Shown: positions 33,565 through 45,200 of the stretch, one piece after another | How the letters are laid out: every line of letters begins with the position of its first letter | Position numbering within the stretch: the stretch's first letter is position 1 | Assembly (NCBI GenBank): GCA_003116995.1 | Contig: BDSL01000059.1 | Span: forward strand, 186,001-250,000 | Direction of reading: 5' to 3' | DNA length: 64,000 nucleotides | Source: Yamagishiella unicocca | Taxonomy: Eukaryota > Chlorophyta > Chlorophyceae > Chlamydomonadales > Volvocaceae | The notes under the pieces: generated by a model | The model's database searches: none | Seen by the model: the letters and a program-made list of their open reading frames with translations, nothing else | What the model was told of the DNA's origin: nothing | Position numbers and translations under genes: made by a program

Positions 33565-36477
33565 CTACTGCAGTTCCTTCCGCTTGCGCCCGAGCAACCC
33601 CAGCACATCCTTCGCCAGCACCGGCGCCCGGTCGTCCGACACGGGGTCGGCCTTGGCTCGTCGCTGCCCGAAGTGCCGCTCGAAGCGAGGACCCCACTTC
33701 GAAACCGCCGCCGCCGCCGCTGCCACCGGAGCGCCCTTGTCGCCTGCATCCGCAGCCGAGCCTGCCGCCGTCGCCTGCTGGCCGCCTGGCTGCGCCTCCA
33801 ACTGCTTCTTTGCGCGCCTCTCCTGGATCGCGTCCATAGCCTTCGCCTTGTCAACACTGGGGGCCATCACGGCGGCAGAAAGGTGGCGGGGAGGGGAGGC
33901 GGCCGGGAGCGGGGCAACGGTGAGAGCGGTAGGAGGCGCACAAGGAAAGGGGAGGGATTGGTTACCGGTAAGCATATCAGGATACGGCCCCGATGCTGTT
34001 TATCGCGACCAGCTAATCGCGACCAGCTACGCTTCTTGCCAGGCCGCAGGACCACCCAAAGCAAAGCCGCCGACGGCGCGCCGCTATGAGCCGTAGTTTG
34101 ACTTCGACGAATAGCGCAGCACAGCGCCAGCAATGCACCCACCGTGACAGGTAGAAGTCGCGCTCGCGCTTGGCGGCGCTGATCTCCGCCACCAGCCGCT
34201 GCTCGCGCACAGCTCGCTGGTAGTTGATCTCCTCCGTCAGGGTGTCCCATTTGAACTTGGGAAGGTACCTGCGGGGTGCACCGCCGGCGCGGGGGCGGAG
34301 GCGTGAGGAATTTCGGAAGCATAGGTAGCCGGGAGCGGAAAGGAACTCTCCGGGAGCGGTAAGGGACTCTCCGGGAGCGGAAAGGGACTGGCCACAGGCG
34401 GCCGTTGGCCACATCGCTGGGCTGGGCTGAGATTTGGTCGCCCTAGTCCTTCTTGAATGACGCACGGCGTAGTAGGCCTTGCTGCTAGCGTGCCAGTCTC
34501 ATGCCGACCGCTTGTGCGCACAAGCCCCAAGCTCAAGAAAGACCACTAAAACTACAGCATTTTCGTATCCGGACCACCTCCGGGGCGCAGACCAAACCCT
34601 CATCTCTCCGACTCCTCTCGATTGGGGTTTGGTGGTGCTTGGCAGCCCCGTAGCCGCCCGGCCTCTCCCCCCCGTCGAGTACGCACTTAATCGTCCAAAG
34701 GTCGTAGTGGTAGGCGGACCGCTTGGAGCCGCCCATGGGCTGGCCGTTGAGCGCCACCGCCGTACGCTTGGCTCGCCGCTTGTCCTCAAACTCCACCCAA
34801 CCCTCCGTGAAGTTCTTCCCTGAGGGCGAAAGCGGATGTCGCAGAGCAGATGGCGCGGGCGAAAACGGGTGTCGCAGAGCAGGCGGCGCGGGCGGGCAGG
34901 CGGCAGATGCCTCAACGGAGGGAGTAGTGTCGGCGGCATGGTTTCAGAGCTGGGCTGCTTCGGTGCTATGAGGCGCAGCTGCCGGTGCATGGGTAGGCGA
35001 TGTCGGTGACGGCGGTGGGGTAGGCGTGATGAGGGGCGCGGGAGCAGAAGGTGGAGAATGGATATGTGTGTTGCGATGGCAAGAAGGGGTGGTCGGGCAA
35101 GGTTTGGCTGAGTTGGTGGTCTTGCCACCCCGGTCTGCCGGCGCCCGGGTGAAGGAATCTACTATGGACTAGTGGACGGCGGAGTCCTCCCTGCTCCCTC
35201 ACTTACGCAAAACCCTAAACTCCCACCTGAATTCCCGCCCTTCTTCTTCCGCAGTCGCCGCAGGGCCGGGTCCTCGGGAGAGCAATACACACGCCCAATG
35301 TCCCCGAAGGGCTCCAGCAGCTGCCGCAACTTGTGCGGTTTCATGTGGGGCGGGATGCGGCTGACGTACACGATGCCGCGCCTGGCGGGGGCGATCGATG
35401 ATGTGTGCGGGGGGGGGGGTCTCCGGTCATGGTATGTGGGGTGAGGTGGGAGGTCACACGAGGCGGCGAGATGAGCCGTGCATCAGCCATCGGTCAGCAG
35501 CCCGTTCGGACTGAGGCGGGGAAGGGATATAGGTGTCAATAGAAACGGGCGGTCGGCGTACTCGGGCACGTGTCATGCAGCCACCCGCCGCAACGTGGAA
35601 TGCACTTGCAGGCACCAGCGGCTGTGGCTGTGGCGGCGGCCGCCAACTGGTAGCGGCAAGTGGAAACAGCGAGGAAGGACCGACGCGAGGCGCGGTGCCC
35701 GGCAGCGAGTTCGGTTGAGGCACGGAGGGTGCTGTAAGGCCTCATGTCAACCCCGCGGCATCGCTATGCCTCACTAGGCTTCAGTCACCCCGGTGTCACC
35801 TAGGTGTCGCTATGCCTCTATGCCTCACTAGACGGTCGTTGTACCGGTCTGGAAGTCCGCATCGCCCCCTGGGTAACACTCCACAAGTACGACAGTCCGC
35901 CTCGCCACACTTACCGGTCGCTTGCCTCCTTCACGCGCTCCAGTTTCCGCTTCGACAGCACCTTCTTGTGCTTACGCCGCTGCTCCTGCTCGCCAAGTCC
36001 ATCCTCCTTGCCGCCGTCTCCCACGAGCTCCTCGCCGCTACCCGCCTCTGCCTGCCGCCCGGTGCCGTCCGCGCCCGCATCTTCCCCGTCGCCGCTGCTG
36101 AAGCTTTCGCCTTCGCCGCCGGCTACGTCGTCATTGTCGTCGTCGCCGTCGCCATCCCCATCCGCCGCAGGACTGTGCTCTAGATCTTCAGAGGCTCCAC
36201 GCGGCTCGTGCTGCGCTGCCGCCGCTAACCCCTGCTTGGCTGGGAGACCTGCCGCCGCACCGTCTCGCCGGCCACTTCTGGCCGTGGCTGTGCCCGGATT
36301 CGTGCATCCTTCTCCAGCATGTTCTCCATCAGAATCTGAGAAGTCACTATCCAATTGAAATCGCGGATCTGCACTCTTCGATTTGCCGTCGGCGCGCAGT
36401 GGCCTTGATGGCCTGGCGGCTGCACGCGCGGCGTCAGGTCCATGCTGTAATTTGCGTTTCTTGCTTATTGTGGACAT
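33565..36477 (-). CDS. ESF2: ESF2/ABT1 pre-rRNA processing RNA-binding protein
   Basis: Nucleolar factor for early small-subunit ribosome assembly; the yeast homologue ESF2 associates with the U3 processome. Five phase-matched exons: 35915-36477, 35227-35381, 34687-34819, 34143-34268, 33565-33856, giving 422 aa. Residues 1 to about 188 are Lys/Arg then Asp/Glu/Gly-rich and disordered. The split RRM follows: GIVYVSRIPPHMKPHKLRQL and FGDIGRVYCSPEDP, a KKKGGNSG linker, then FTEGWVEFEDKRRAKR and LNGQPMGGSKRSAYHYDLW. Then come the family-specific KYLPKFKWDTLTEEI and an AKRERDFYLSRV helix, and a basic C-terminal tail ending near GRKRKELQ. The start ATG is the first in the long exon, followed by basic residues (MSTISKKRKL), a plausible nuclear signal. 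Confidence 0.93.
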
Positions 36478-36742
36478 ATTGGCTGACTATCCCTCAAAAG
36501 TTTGCCGATTGGGCTTCTAGAAACCGTCCGTTACAGTATGGGTTTGCGAGTTGGGTGGCCGGCAGTTCGAATTATGTCGCTTAAATTGTATGCACTGGAT
36601 GACTTTCGAAGGATGCCCGAATTTTTGTGTCATCCTTGGTTGGAATTTCGTGCCTTAAACGGTCACGTGGACGTTAGGTCTGTCTCGACATCATTTCTAT
36701 GGTAAAAAAACTACACCTCCTGTAATTGCAACATAAACAAAC
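36478..36742. promoter_or_regulatory. Divergent promoter region between ESF2 and the AAAP transporter
   Basis: Only 265 bp separate the two start codons, which point away from each other. The interval is AT-rich for this genome, especially 36690-36740 next to the transporter ATG. No clear TATA box. It must contain both 5' UTRs and both core promoters. Confidence 0.6.
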
Positions 36743-39700
36743 ATGGAGCAAGCCGATGCTACAGCGATAACGGCGAACGCCGAGGAAGCAGTTCAGTCGT
36801 CGTCAGCCTTCACCGTCCACGAGCGGAAAGAGACTGACAGGGCTGTTTTCGTCTACACATCATATCATGGGGACGTTGGACCGCCAGCTCCGCCTGCGCT
36901 ACCTGTCCCTACCATCCGGATGAGCGACGACGACGACGCCGCTGCGGAAGCAGCCACCCGCTCCGGCGCCAGCGCCATAAACTCTGTCTTTGTCATGGCT
37001 AACTCCACAGTTGGCGCTGGCGTGCTATCGCTCCCGTTTGCGTTCCAGGCCACTGGTGGGTTTGGCGAATTCACATCGCTGACTAGGCGTGGCGCGTGGC
37101 GTGTTGTGCACGCTGCGATCGCTCCCGCACTTTCACCGTTGTTCATCGTCATGTGTTGAAGACGATTCGCGTTCTCGAAACGGTCTTGGGACTTGCGAGA
37201 GATGGAGTTGTGGAGCTGTCCGGCCTGAAGGTCACGGTAGTTCCATGCGCTAAGCCCATTCCTGCATGCAAAGGCGATCCCGAGGCAGTTATCTCCCTCG
37301 CACTAACTGAGGCGCGCCCGGGGCGGGGCGCGTCCGGCGAGAGCAGCGACATGGAGGGGTTGGATACAGAGCCGTCGACTAAGCCCAGGTTGCACGCGGA
37401 CGCAACGGCGAAGCTAAGGGGCAAGGCGCACGCGCGGTTTCGACCTCGTCGATGTCGGAGGAAGTGGCCCCAGCAGCGGCGACCTCTTGATGCAGACGCC
37501 GGCCCCCTGCCGTGTAGGCCTGATCGGCGGGCTGCTGCTGTGCGTGTCTGTGGGCACTGCCGAGGCCCTGACCCTGTACGTGCTGTCCAAGTTCGCGGAG
37601 CGCTATTCGGCGGTGACGTACGTGGAGCTGGTGCGGCGAGCGCTGGGGCGCAAGCTGGCTTCGCTGTTGAGCGCGGTGCTGGTGGTGGCCATGTTCGGAG
37701 CCTGCGTGGCGTACATGGTGGGGGAGGCGGGGCATGAAGGAGGAGCGGAGCACGGGGCTTGGGTTGGCAGGAAGCAAGGGGAGCTTTGGGTTGGCAGGAA
37801 GCAAGGGGCGCTTGGGTTGGCAGGAAGCAAGGGGAGCTTTGGGTTGGCAGGAAGCAAGGGGAGCTTGGGTTGGCAGGAAGCAAGGGGAGCTTGGGTTGGC
37901 AGGAAGCAAGGGGCGCTTGGGTTGGCAGGAAGCAAGGGGCGCTTGGGTTGGCAGGAAGCAAGGGGAGCTTGGGTTGGCAGGAAGCAAGGGGAGCTTGGGT
38001 TGGCAGGAAGCAAGGGGAGCTTGGGTTGGCAGGAAGCAAGGGGCGCTTGGGTTGGCAGGAAGCAAGGGGCGCTTGGGTTGGCAGGAAGCAAGGGGCGCTT
38101 GGGTTGGCAGGAAGCAAGGGGAGCTTGGGTTGGCAGGAAGCAAGGGGAGCTTGGGTTGGCAGGAAGCAAGGGGAGCTTGGGTTGGCAGGAAGCAAGGGGC
38201 GCTTGGGTTGGCAGGAAGCAAGGGGAGCTTGGGTTGGCAGGAAGCAAGGGGCGCTTGGGTTGGCAGGAAGCAAGGGGAGCTTGGGTTGGCAGGAAGCAAG
38301 GGGAGCTTGGGTTGGCAGGAAGCAAGGGGCGCTTGGGTTGGCAGGAAGCAAGGGGAGCTTGGGTTGGCAGGAAGCAAGGGGAGCTTGGGGCCGCGCTGGG
38401 GTAAACGGTGGGCGTAGCTGGGCTCCAGGATACGCTGCGGAGACCGCGAGCACCGGGCCCCGGTGGACCTCGATGGACCATGAGCAGCAGTAGCCCAGCA
38501 GGGGTCTTACCTCCGGCTGCCACTAACCACTCTGCCATCATTGCCCTTTCCAACCTATGAACCCGCCGCCCGTTGCTCGCCTCACCTGCCCTACCCCCTC
38601 GCCTGCCCTACCCCCTCACCAGATCATCCTGGGTGATAATCTGAGCTCCCTGGCTGCTGCTGCGGGTCTGCCCGCCTGGGCGGCTGACAGGCACCACGTG
38701 ATTGCGGCGCTGGGCGGGTTCGTACTGCTGCCCATGTGCCTGCCGAGGTAGGAGCCCTGCGGACAGCGCGCGTGCGGGTGTGGTGGGGGAGGCCCTGCGG
38801 GCGAGAGCTCTGCGACCGCCATCGCTGCAGCCGCTGCATTGCGACCACGACCAGTCGAAGCCAGAGGCCCCTCGGTTACTAGTTCGCGGTCACGGCGCCG
38901 GCCGGGGGATTGCTGCCCGGTTCTGACCCGATCATGCATGCTTCATTGACTCTTACAGTGTTCATTGTTGCTTGCGCTAGTGTCGTGCTGTAAAGCACTC
39001 AGCCCCAAGCCCACCACCAGCCCGGCCCGCCCAATCCCAACCCGCCACTGCACCCCTCCCTCGCTGCAGGCAGCTTGGGGCGCTGGCTCGGGTGAACCAG
39101 GTGGCGGTGCTGGGCTTCCTGGTGGGGGCTGCACTGGTGGCGTTCCGGGGGCTGCAGGTAGGTTGCAGCGGAGCGGCATGGGGGAAAGGGCCTGGGAGGG
39201 CGATACGCGGTAGTGACCGCGTGGGCGCGTGGCAGTGGTGGCGGTCGCACGCTGGGTGTGAGACGCTTGCAGCAGGTCCTGGCAGGTAGCAGCTAGGAAA
39301 CGCAGTCGTCTAGAAGCCGTTACAAGGGAGCGGCGTCGTTCTGGTAATGGCGCGCTGGGCGGGCGTCTGTGCTGAAAGCTTGCTGACCGCAACCCTTGTG
39401 GCCTGGTCGTGGCCCTTAGGTGGCGCTGTCGCGCCCACATTTCATGGAGGGCGTGGAGCTGTTCAAGCTCAACTACGACAGCCTTTTCGCCATCCCCATC
39501 GTCGTCTTCGGCTTCAACTGCCACTCCACCGTGGTGTCCATCTTCCATGAGCTGGAGGTGAGTGGCAGCAGGGGGCTGCAGTGTGGCCCTGAAGTTGGGG
39601 CAGAATGGCATTCGTCTAATCGGCACCTGGCTTTTGATCCTGTATGCTGCAATCCTCGCGCAATGTACATGTCCAACTAGGTGGCGTCGAAAGACACCGG

Positions 39701-41677
39701 TTTGCAGGCAAGCCCCAAACCTTATGGAACATCCGGTGTACGGAGGTCATCATAGCGACATGAGCCAAGTGTGCGGCCATGTGTCGGGCCCAGAGGCAGC
39801 AAATAATGGTGTCGGAATGCTGCCCTGCGGCTGTCTGCAGGCCACGCCCGGTTTGCTGGTGCCAGTCCTGCCCTCCAGCCCCTCCGCCTTCCGGCGCTAC
39901 CGCTACATGCCGCGGCCGGGGAGCCGCAAGCTGGTCGGCATGCTGGGCGTCATCATGGCCAGGTGCGGGCCGGGTTGCGGGAGATTTGGATGTGGGCACG
40001 TGGGGCACGTGGGGCCAGGAGGCGGACAGCGAGGGTCGGTGGGGGCAGGAGGCGGACAGTGAGGGTCGGTGGGGCCAGGAGGCGGACAGCGAGGGTCGGT
40101 GGGGACAGGAGGCGGAGAGTGAGGGTGGAGCCAGCAGGGGTGGGCGGTGTGTTTTATAAATGCTGAGCTGGGCGGTGTGTGTGCGTGTGTGTGTGCTCCG
40201 ACGTTCGTGATGTCATTGGTGCAGTACACAGGTTCAGATGGTCACATCAAACACTCGGTACAGACCGGTCCAACCCAAGGGAGCGTCTGCTGCCAGTGGC
40301 AACCCTGGTCCACCGCCTGTCGAGCCTCCACCGCCTCTCAGCTGGGCTGCTGGCGCCTCATTCCTTGTTCCTCGGACCTTGTTCCTCGGACCTCGTTCCT
40401 TTCCTGCGGGTTCGGCCGGCCCTAGCTTGATCCGGCTGGCCCTCATCCGTGTCTGTTGTCCTGCCGCTGCTGGAACCCTGCAGTACGGGCCTGGTGATGG
40501 TGGTGTATGTCACGGTGGGAGCCACGGGCTACTTGGCGTTCCGTGACGACGTCAGCTCCAACATCCTGGTGTCCTTTTCGCAGAACGACCTCCTCGTGCA
40601 GGTGGGTTGTGGAGGCGGCTGATGGTGTGGTAGACAGCAGTGGGATGCGATGGGCCGTGCGGTGAGCTGAGCCCTCCAGGGAGACCGCCATTGAAAGCTG
40701 CCAGGTGCAGCTGTTGCGTGCGCATTTGGAAATTGCCATGGGGTCAAGACAGGCTGTTAAGTGGGGTTGGGGGTGGCGAGGAATGTCATTGCTCCCTACC
40801 CCATGTCGTCGGGCAAGCCAGAATCAGCCGTCCGGCATGCTTTGATCTTACTATCTTGCACTTACCTACCTTGCGCACACGCATCTTTCCCTGTTATCCC
40901 ATTTATACCTGGCGTCAGGGTTGACTTGCCCGGACCTGCCCGGACCGCCCTAACGCTTCGTCATGGTACTGCAGATCGCACGTGCCGCCATCAGCCTCAT
41001 TGTGTTGGGCTCATACCCGCTCACCCATCATCCCGCGCGCTCTGGGTTTGAGCATCTCGTGAAGCCGGCGGCTCCTGCTGGCAGCACTGGCGCTTTCGTT
41101 GACGTGAACGCGCCACCAGTGGGCGTACCACCCGTGCTGTCGGTCGCGTTCACGCTGTTGTTTGTGCTCGGTAGCACAGCGGTCGCCGAAGTGGTGTCAG
41201 ACCTGGGCATCGTTCTACATCTTCTGGGTGGACTCTGCATTTCCTTCATCATCTTCTTCCTCCCGGGACTACTGCTGATAAACGCCGCCATTGTCAAACA
41301 TTCCACCAAAGTGCTGGAAGAGCTGGAGGGACAGAAACAGTCGGAGGACGAACAGGTATGCAACGTACATCAGTCTCCACGTTGTCACTCCTTTCTTTCC
41401 TTTACTGGCAACCTTAAGGTACTGTTATAACACTCCTAACGTGGCCCGACGTGTTGTCAACTTCGGCCGACAGGCGGACGAAGAGGAAGCCCCGTCGACG
41501 GCGAACAACCTCAAACAGCCTCTTCTGGCGAAGCTGCAAAGTGCCAGGGAGAAGGGCATCAAGAAGAGTGGAATCATCTATGCGCCGCGCCTTTCGTGGC
41601 TGTTTGGAACCTTGCTTCTTATCCTTAGCGTCGTCGTTGCAAGTGTGGCTTTGCTAACGGTAGTCCTGGGAGGGTGA
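36743..41677 (+). CDS. AAAP/SLC38-type amino acid transporter
   Basis: Multi-pass membrane permease of the amino acid/auxin permease family, expected to move neutral or other amino acids with a cation. Nine exons join in phase: 36743-37055, 37518-37717, 38623-38747, 39070-39157, 39420-39557, 39841-39962, 40485-40601 (or 40602), 40975-41355, 41474-41677, about 562 aa. A cytosolic Ser/Asp-rich N-tail of about 75 residues precedes the family signature NSVFVMANSTVGAGVLSLPF in TM1. Further membrane segments follow, including GLIGGLLLCVSVGTAEALTL, FAIPIVVFGFNCHSTVVSIF and GLVMVVYVTVGATGYLAF; the last begins WLFGTLLLILSVVVASVALL near the C-terminus. The long intron between exons 2 and 3 is mostly minisatellite. 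Substrate and membrane (plasma or vacuolar) cannot be told from sequence. Confidence 0.92.
37757..38392. repeat. 26-bp minisatellite in a transporter intron, about 24 copies
   Basis: Tandem units of GCTTGGGTTGGCAGGAAGCA plus GGGG(A/C). Most copies differ only at one A/C position, and two or three carry an extra T (27 bp). The array occupies most of the intron between exons 37518-37717 and 38623-38747. Open frames of 230-430 codons across it are artefacts. Confidence 0.95.
40005..40126. repeat. About 33-bp minisatellite
   Basis: Nearly four copies of GGGGCAGGAGGCGGACAGYG plus AGGGTCGGTG, in the transporter intron between exons 39841-39962 and 40485. Confidence 0.85.
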
Positions 41678-42269
41678 TCGTCATAAAAGTGCTTCCAAAG
41701 CACATTCTATAGTACGGCATTGAACCATTTGTGCCGTACGTGGCGCGAACGCGCCGGGCTGAACTGGGCTAGGCTAAGCAGGAATTAGCAGAGTGCCTGT
41801 ATACGAGAACTAAATCTACGCAAATGCTAGGAGGACGGCCGACCGCAACTCGTGCCGCTGTGCGCTGGCGTTCGCTCAACGCCGCCCTAGTGTCCGTTGT
41901 GCGCTGTGCAACGTAGTACGTATAGGAGTGTAGAGGCTGTGCCATTTCTTGGAGGACATTCTGCGCGGTTCGCGGCCGTGTCATCGGCCCCTCGGGCCTG
42001 TATTCAGCGCCCCGAAGCAGCTGCGGGCGCGTCCATCGCCATGAGGACAAGACGCTGTTGCACCTCGAACTGCTTGGGGTGCTCGGTGTCATAGGTGGGT
42101 GGACACTGTGCGGTAACCCTGCAACTCGCGGGACTCCGGTCAGGGCACGCAAATTGCGTGCCCAATATTGTCTAATAGAGCCAAGCGACCTTTCTTAGCT
42201 TGCGCCGGCCGACGGCTCAGCTGTGGGCTGTGCTGAACGTAGGTGCAGCAGTCGACAACGGAGGTGTAA
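41678..42269. other. Transporter 3' UTR and NCoR-like 5' region
   Basis: Both flanking genes are on the plus strand. No gene seen in between. The only TGTAA on the plus strand is at 42265-42269, immediately before the next ATG, so it is doubtful as the transporter's signal. GC is moderate with no tandem repeats. Confidence 0.5.
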
Positions 42270-45200
42270 ATGGAGGACGGTCGAGAGCCCTATCGTCGTG
42301 GTCCCGGCCATGGCCGGCTGCATCCGTATGAAGGTCCTACTTCTCCAAGGGACCAGTTCTACGGCGGGCCTATGAGGGAGAACCGTGACGCTTTCAGGCG
42401 CCCGTCCTATGACCGGGGCTTCACATCGCCGTTGGGCAGGGCGGGTAAGCCCCTGTCATTTGCCTGTCCAAGCATAGGTGCTGCTTGTTATTATGCACGA
42501 GCTGGGAGACATAGCTTACGGGGAACGGCGCGGTCGTGGGCCGCTGCAAAAGGAGCCGATCCCCTCTTGTCGGTAACGGCCAGCGGATTCAAAGGTTGTT
42601 GAGGGTTCATAGGCTTTCGTTATTAGCGAGCTATGCATATGCACTCTTTTCTGGCAGCACGGCCTTGAGCACCCGCCGCCTTTCTGGCGCCGATTGGTCG
42701 CAACCTACTGCAGGCAATTACAATGGGCCGGGCGGACCTGTTTCACCAGACCGCGACCGACCTAGAGGTTATTCGCCTGACAGGCGGCCATACTCCCCAG
42801 ACCATGACCGCCGGGCGTACTCGCCGGACAGGGCTGTTGATAGGGACCGCGCGCCACGGTATCAAATGCAGGTAAGACTGCATTTATAAGTATTCCTTTC
42901 CGGCATCCTGTCCTTACCTAGGAACTTTGTTCGCCCCTAGCTCGGCCTTAATGCGTACGAATCAGGCTAGACCAGTGGGATGCCAACACGCTTTCTCCTG
43001 CGTTCGGCTGCTTTGCCAACAGTTCATTGCAAATGTGGGCGTCCTTTTCGAAATACCTCTGCGACTGCGTCGACACGGGCATGCCTGTGTTGTGCAGGAA
43101 CGGACAAATGGTTATCGACCGCGCGATGAGGGTTTCCGGCGTGAAACATATAATTACCGTGGCGACGACAGCAGACCCCCAGTCCGTTCTCGGGATCCGT
43201 CTCCCGACCATCATCATGGCCACTACCACGGCGGCCGCGACCAGCTGCAGCCACTTCGCGACCGTGGTCCTGACATGGACCCTCACGCGCGACCCACAAG
43301 TCGCGAGGGAACTCCCCTGGACGGCTGGGGCATTGAGCGCAGCGGCAAGCTGCCGCTCTTGCAGCCCATTCCACCTCACGGCCACGTCAGCACCCGCGGA
43401 GGCCACCGCGGGGGCAGCAACGCTCCCAGCAGCTCCGGGTCCCATCGCGCAGCCGGCGTGGACTACACTGATAACGGCCCAGCCTCCAACGGTGACTTAG
43501 AGGCTGGGGAGGTGGCCCCAGGGCCAGGTCTAGGCGCAGGCCCGCGCGGCGACCCCTCCCGCCCCTCCCCCGACCAGCACCACAACCACCACCACTCCTC
43601 CCACCACCACCACCACCACTCCTCCTACCACAGCCACCACGGCCATCACAGCCATAGCCAGCAGCACCACGTCGGCCACGGTCCTGTCCCCAGCCCCGGC
43701 CCGGGCCCGGGCCCGGGTCCCGGCTTGACCTCGGCTCCGCACCACAGCCACCATGCGCCGCACCGCTCGACGTCAAACGCGTTACTCTCTGCGCGAGGAG
43801 GCGGTTCATCGGGGGGCTGGGAGCCCAAGGCGGGGCCAGGCGGACCGGGCCCGGCGTCCGGGTTAGGGCCGGGGCTGGGGTCCCATGGCAGTGTGGGGCA
43901 TCGGGATGGGCCACCGCCGCCACCGCCGCGGGAGAGCGGCCGCGACAGCAGCCGGGACGGGGCCCGCGACGCCGGCCGGGAGGGAGGCGGGCGAGGGGAT
44001 GGGGGCCGTGAAGCTGGGCGCGAGAGCGGCCGAGACCCCCGGGACGCTGCCAAGCCCGGCTACCGACCCACATCGTTGTCAAGCGGCCTCCAGCCTCACA
44101 CGTCTCGTGACGGGCCGGGTCGGTCTGACACGGGTCCGAGTAGTAGGGACGGGCCGCCGTCAGCCAGGGAGCGCGACCGTGAGCGTGAGCGCGAGCGGGA
44201 CCGGGATAAGGTCGTGCCCGCCAGCTCGTCGTACGCAGCGCGGTCCTCCAGCCAAGGCGTCCCGCCGCCGTCGCCGGGGCAGGGCCCCCGGCTTCCTGCC
44301 AGCGACGGAGGGGGCCTTGCAGCCGGGCCGGGCAGCGGCGAGCTGCCGCAGGCGGCGGACCGCAGCGCCGAGGGATCAGGCGAGCAGCGGTGGTCTTCAG
44401 GGAGCGGCAGCGGGCAGCAAGGGGATCGCCGCGTGAGTTTGGGCGCAGTGCCCTCAGCGACACTTCCACCAGCTGTGGCGGCAGCAGCTGTGGCGGCAGC
44501 AGCTGTGGCGGCGGAAGGTGAGCGCCGGCCTAGCAACTCGGCCATGGAGCTGGATCGACGGCACAGCGCGGGAGCTGGCGGACCGGCTCCCCTGGATCGG
44601 AAGCCGAGCGGCAGCTCCAGCCAGGGGCACATGCCGGCGCAGGACCCACCGGCGTCTTCACGCCAAATCTCCACGGCTGGCACGGTGCTGGTCGCTGTTG
44701 ATGGCCTCAGTGCAGCAGCCGCACCGCCGCCGCCGGAGCAGCAAGGCGCGAGCAGCAAGCCAGCGGCGACGACAGCAGCAGCCACGACGACGGCAGCGGC
44801 GACGCGTGATGTGGCAACTGCACCGGTGCCAGCGCCGTTGCCGGTGTCAGCGCCAGTATTGGTGCCGGTGCAAGCGCCGTTGCCGGTGCAAGCGCCAGTA
44901 CCGGTGCCGGTACCGGTACCAGTGCCGGCAGCGGCGCCAGTACCGGCGCCAGTACCGGTGCCAGCGCCAGTGCCAGCTCCAGGGCCAGCTCCGACTACAT
45001 CGGCGCCGATCCCACCTGCCGCTGTCACCGTTGCCTCTGTAGCGCCTCCGCCGGCGCTTGCACCGCTCCCCACTCCCGCGCCGGCGCCCGCGCCCGTTCC
45101 AGTGGCAGCGCCCGTGCCCGCACCAGCGCACCAGGAGAGCCGCCGAACCAGCACCACCGGCGCAGGCAGCGGTATGGCAGTGGACGATGCTGCATGCGTC

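Noticed and set aside
37149..38553. Several 230-430-codon frames with LASCQPK or WQEARGA repeats
   Set aside because: They come from the 26-bp minisatellite in the transporter intron; the flanking exons join across it in phase.
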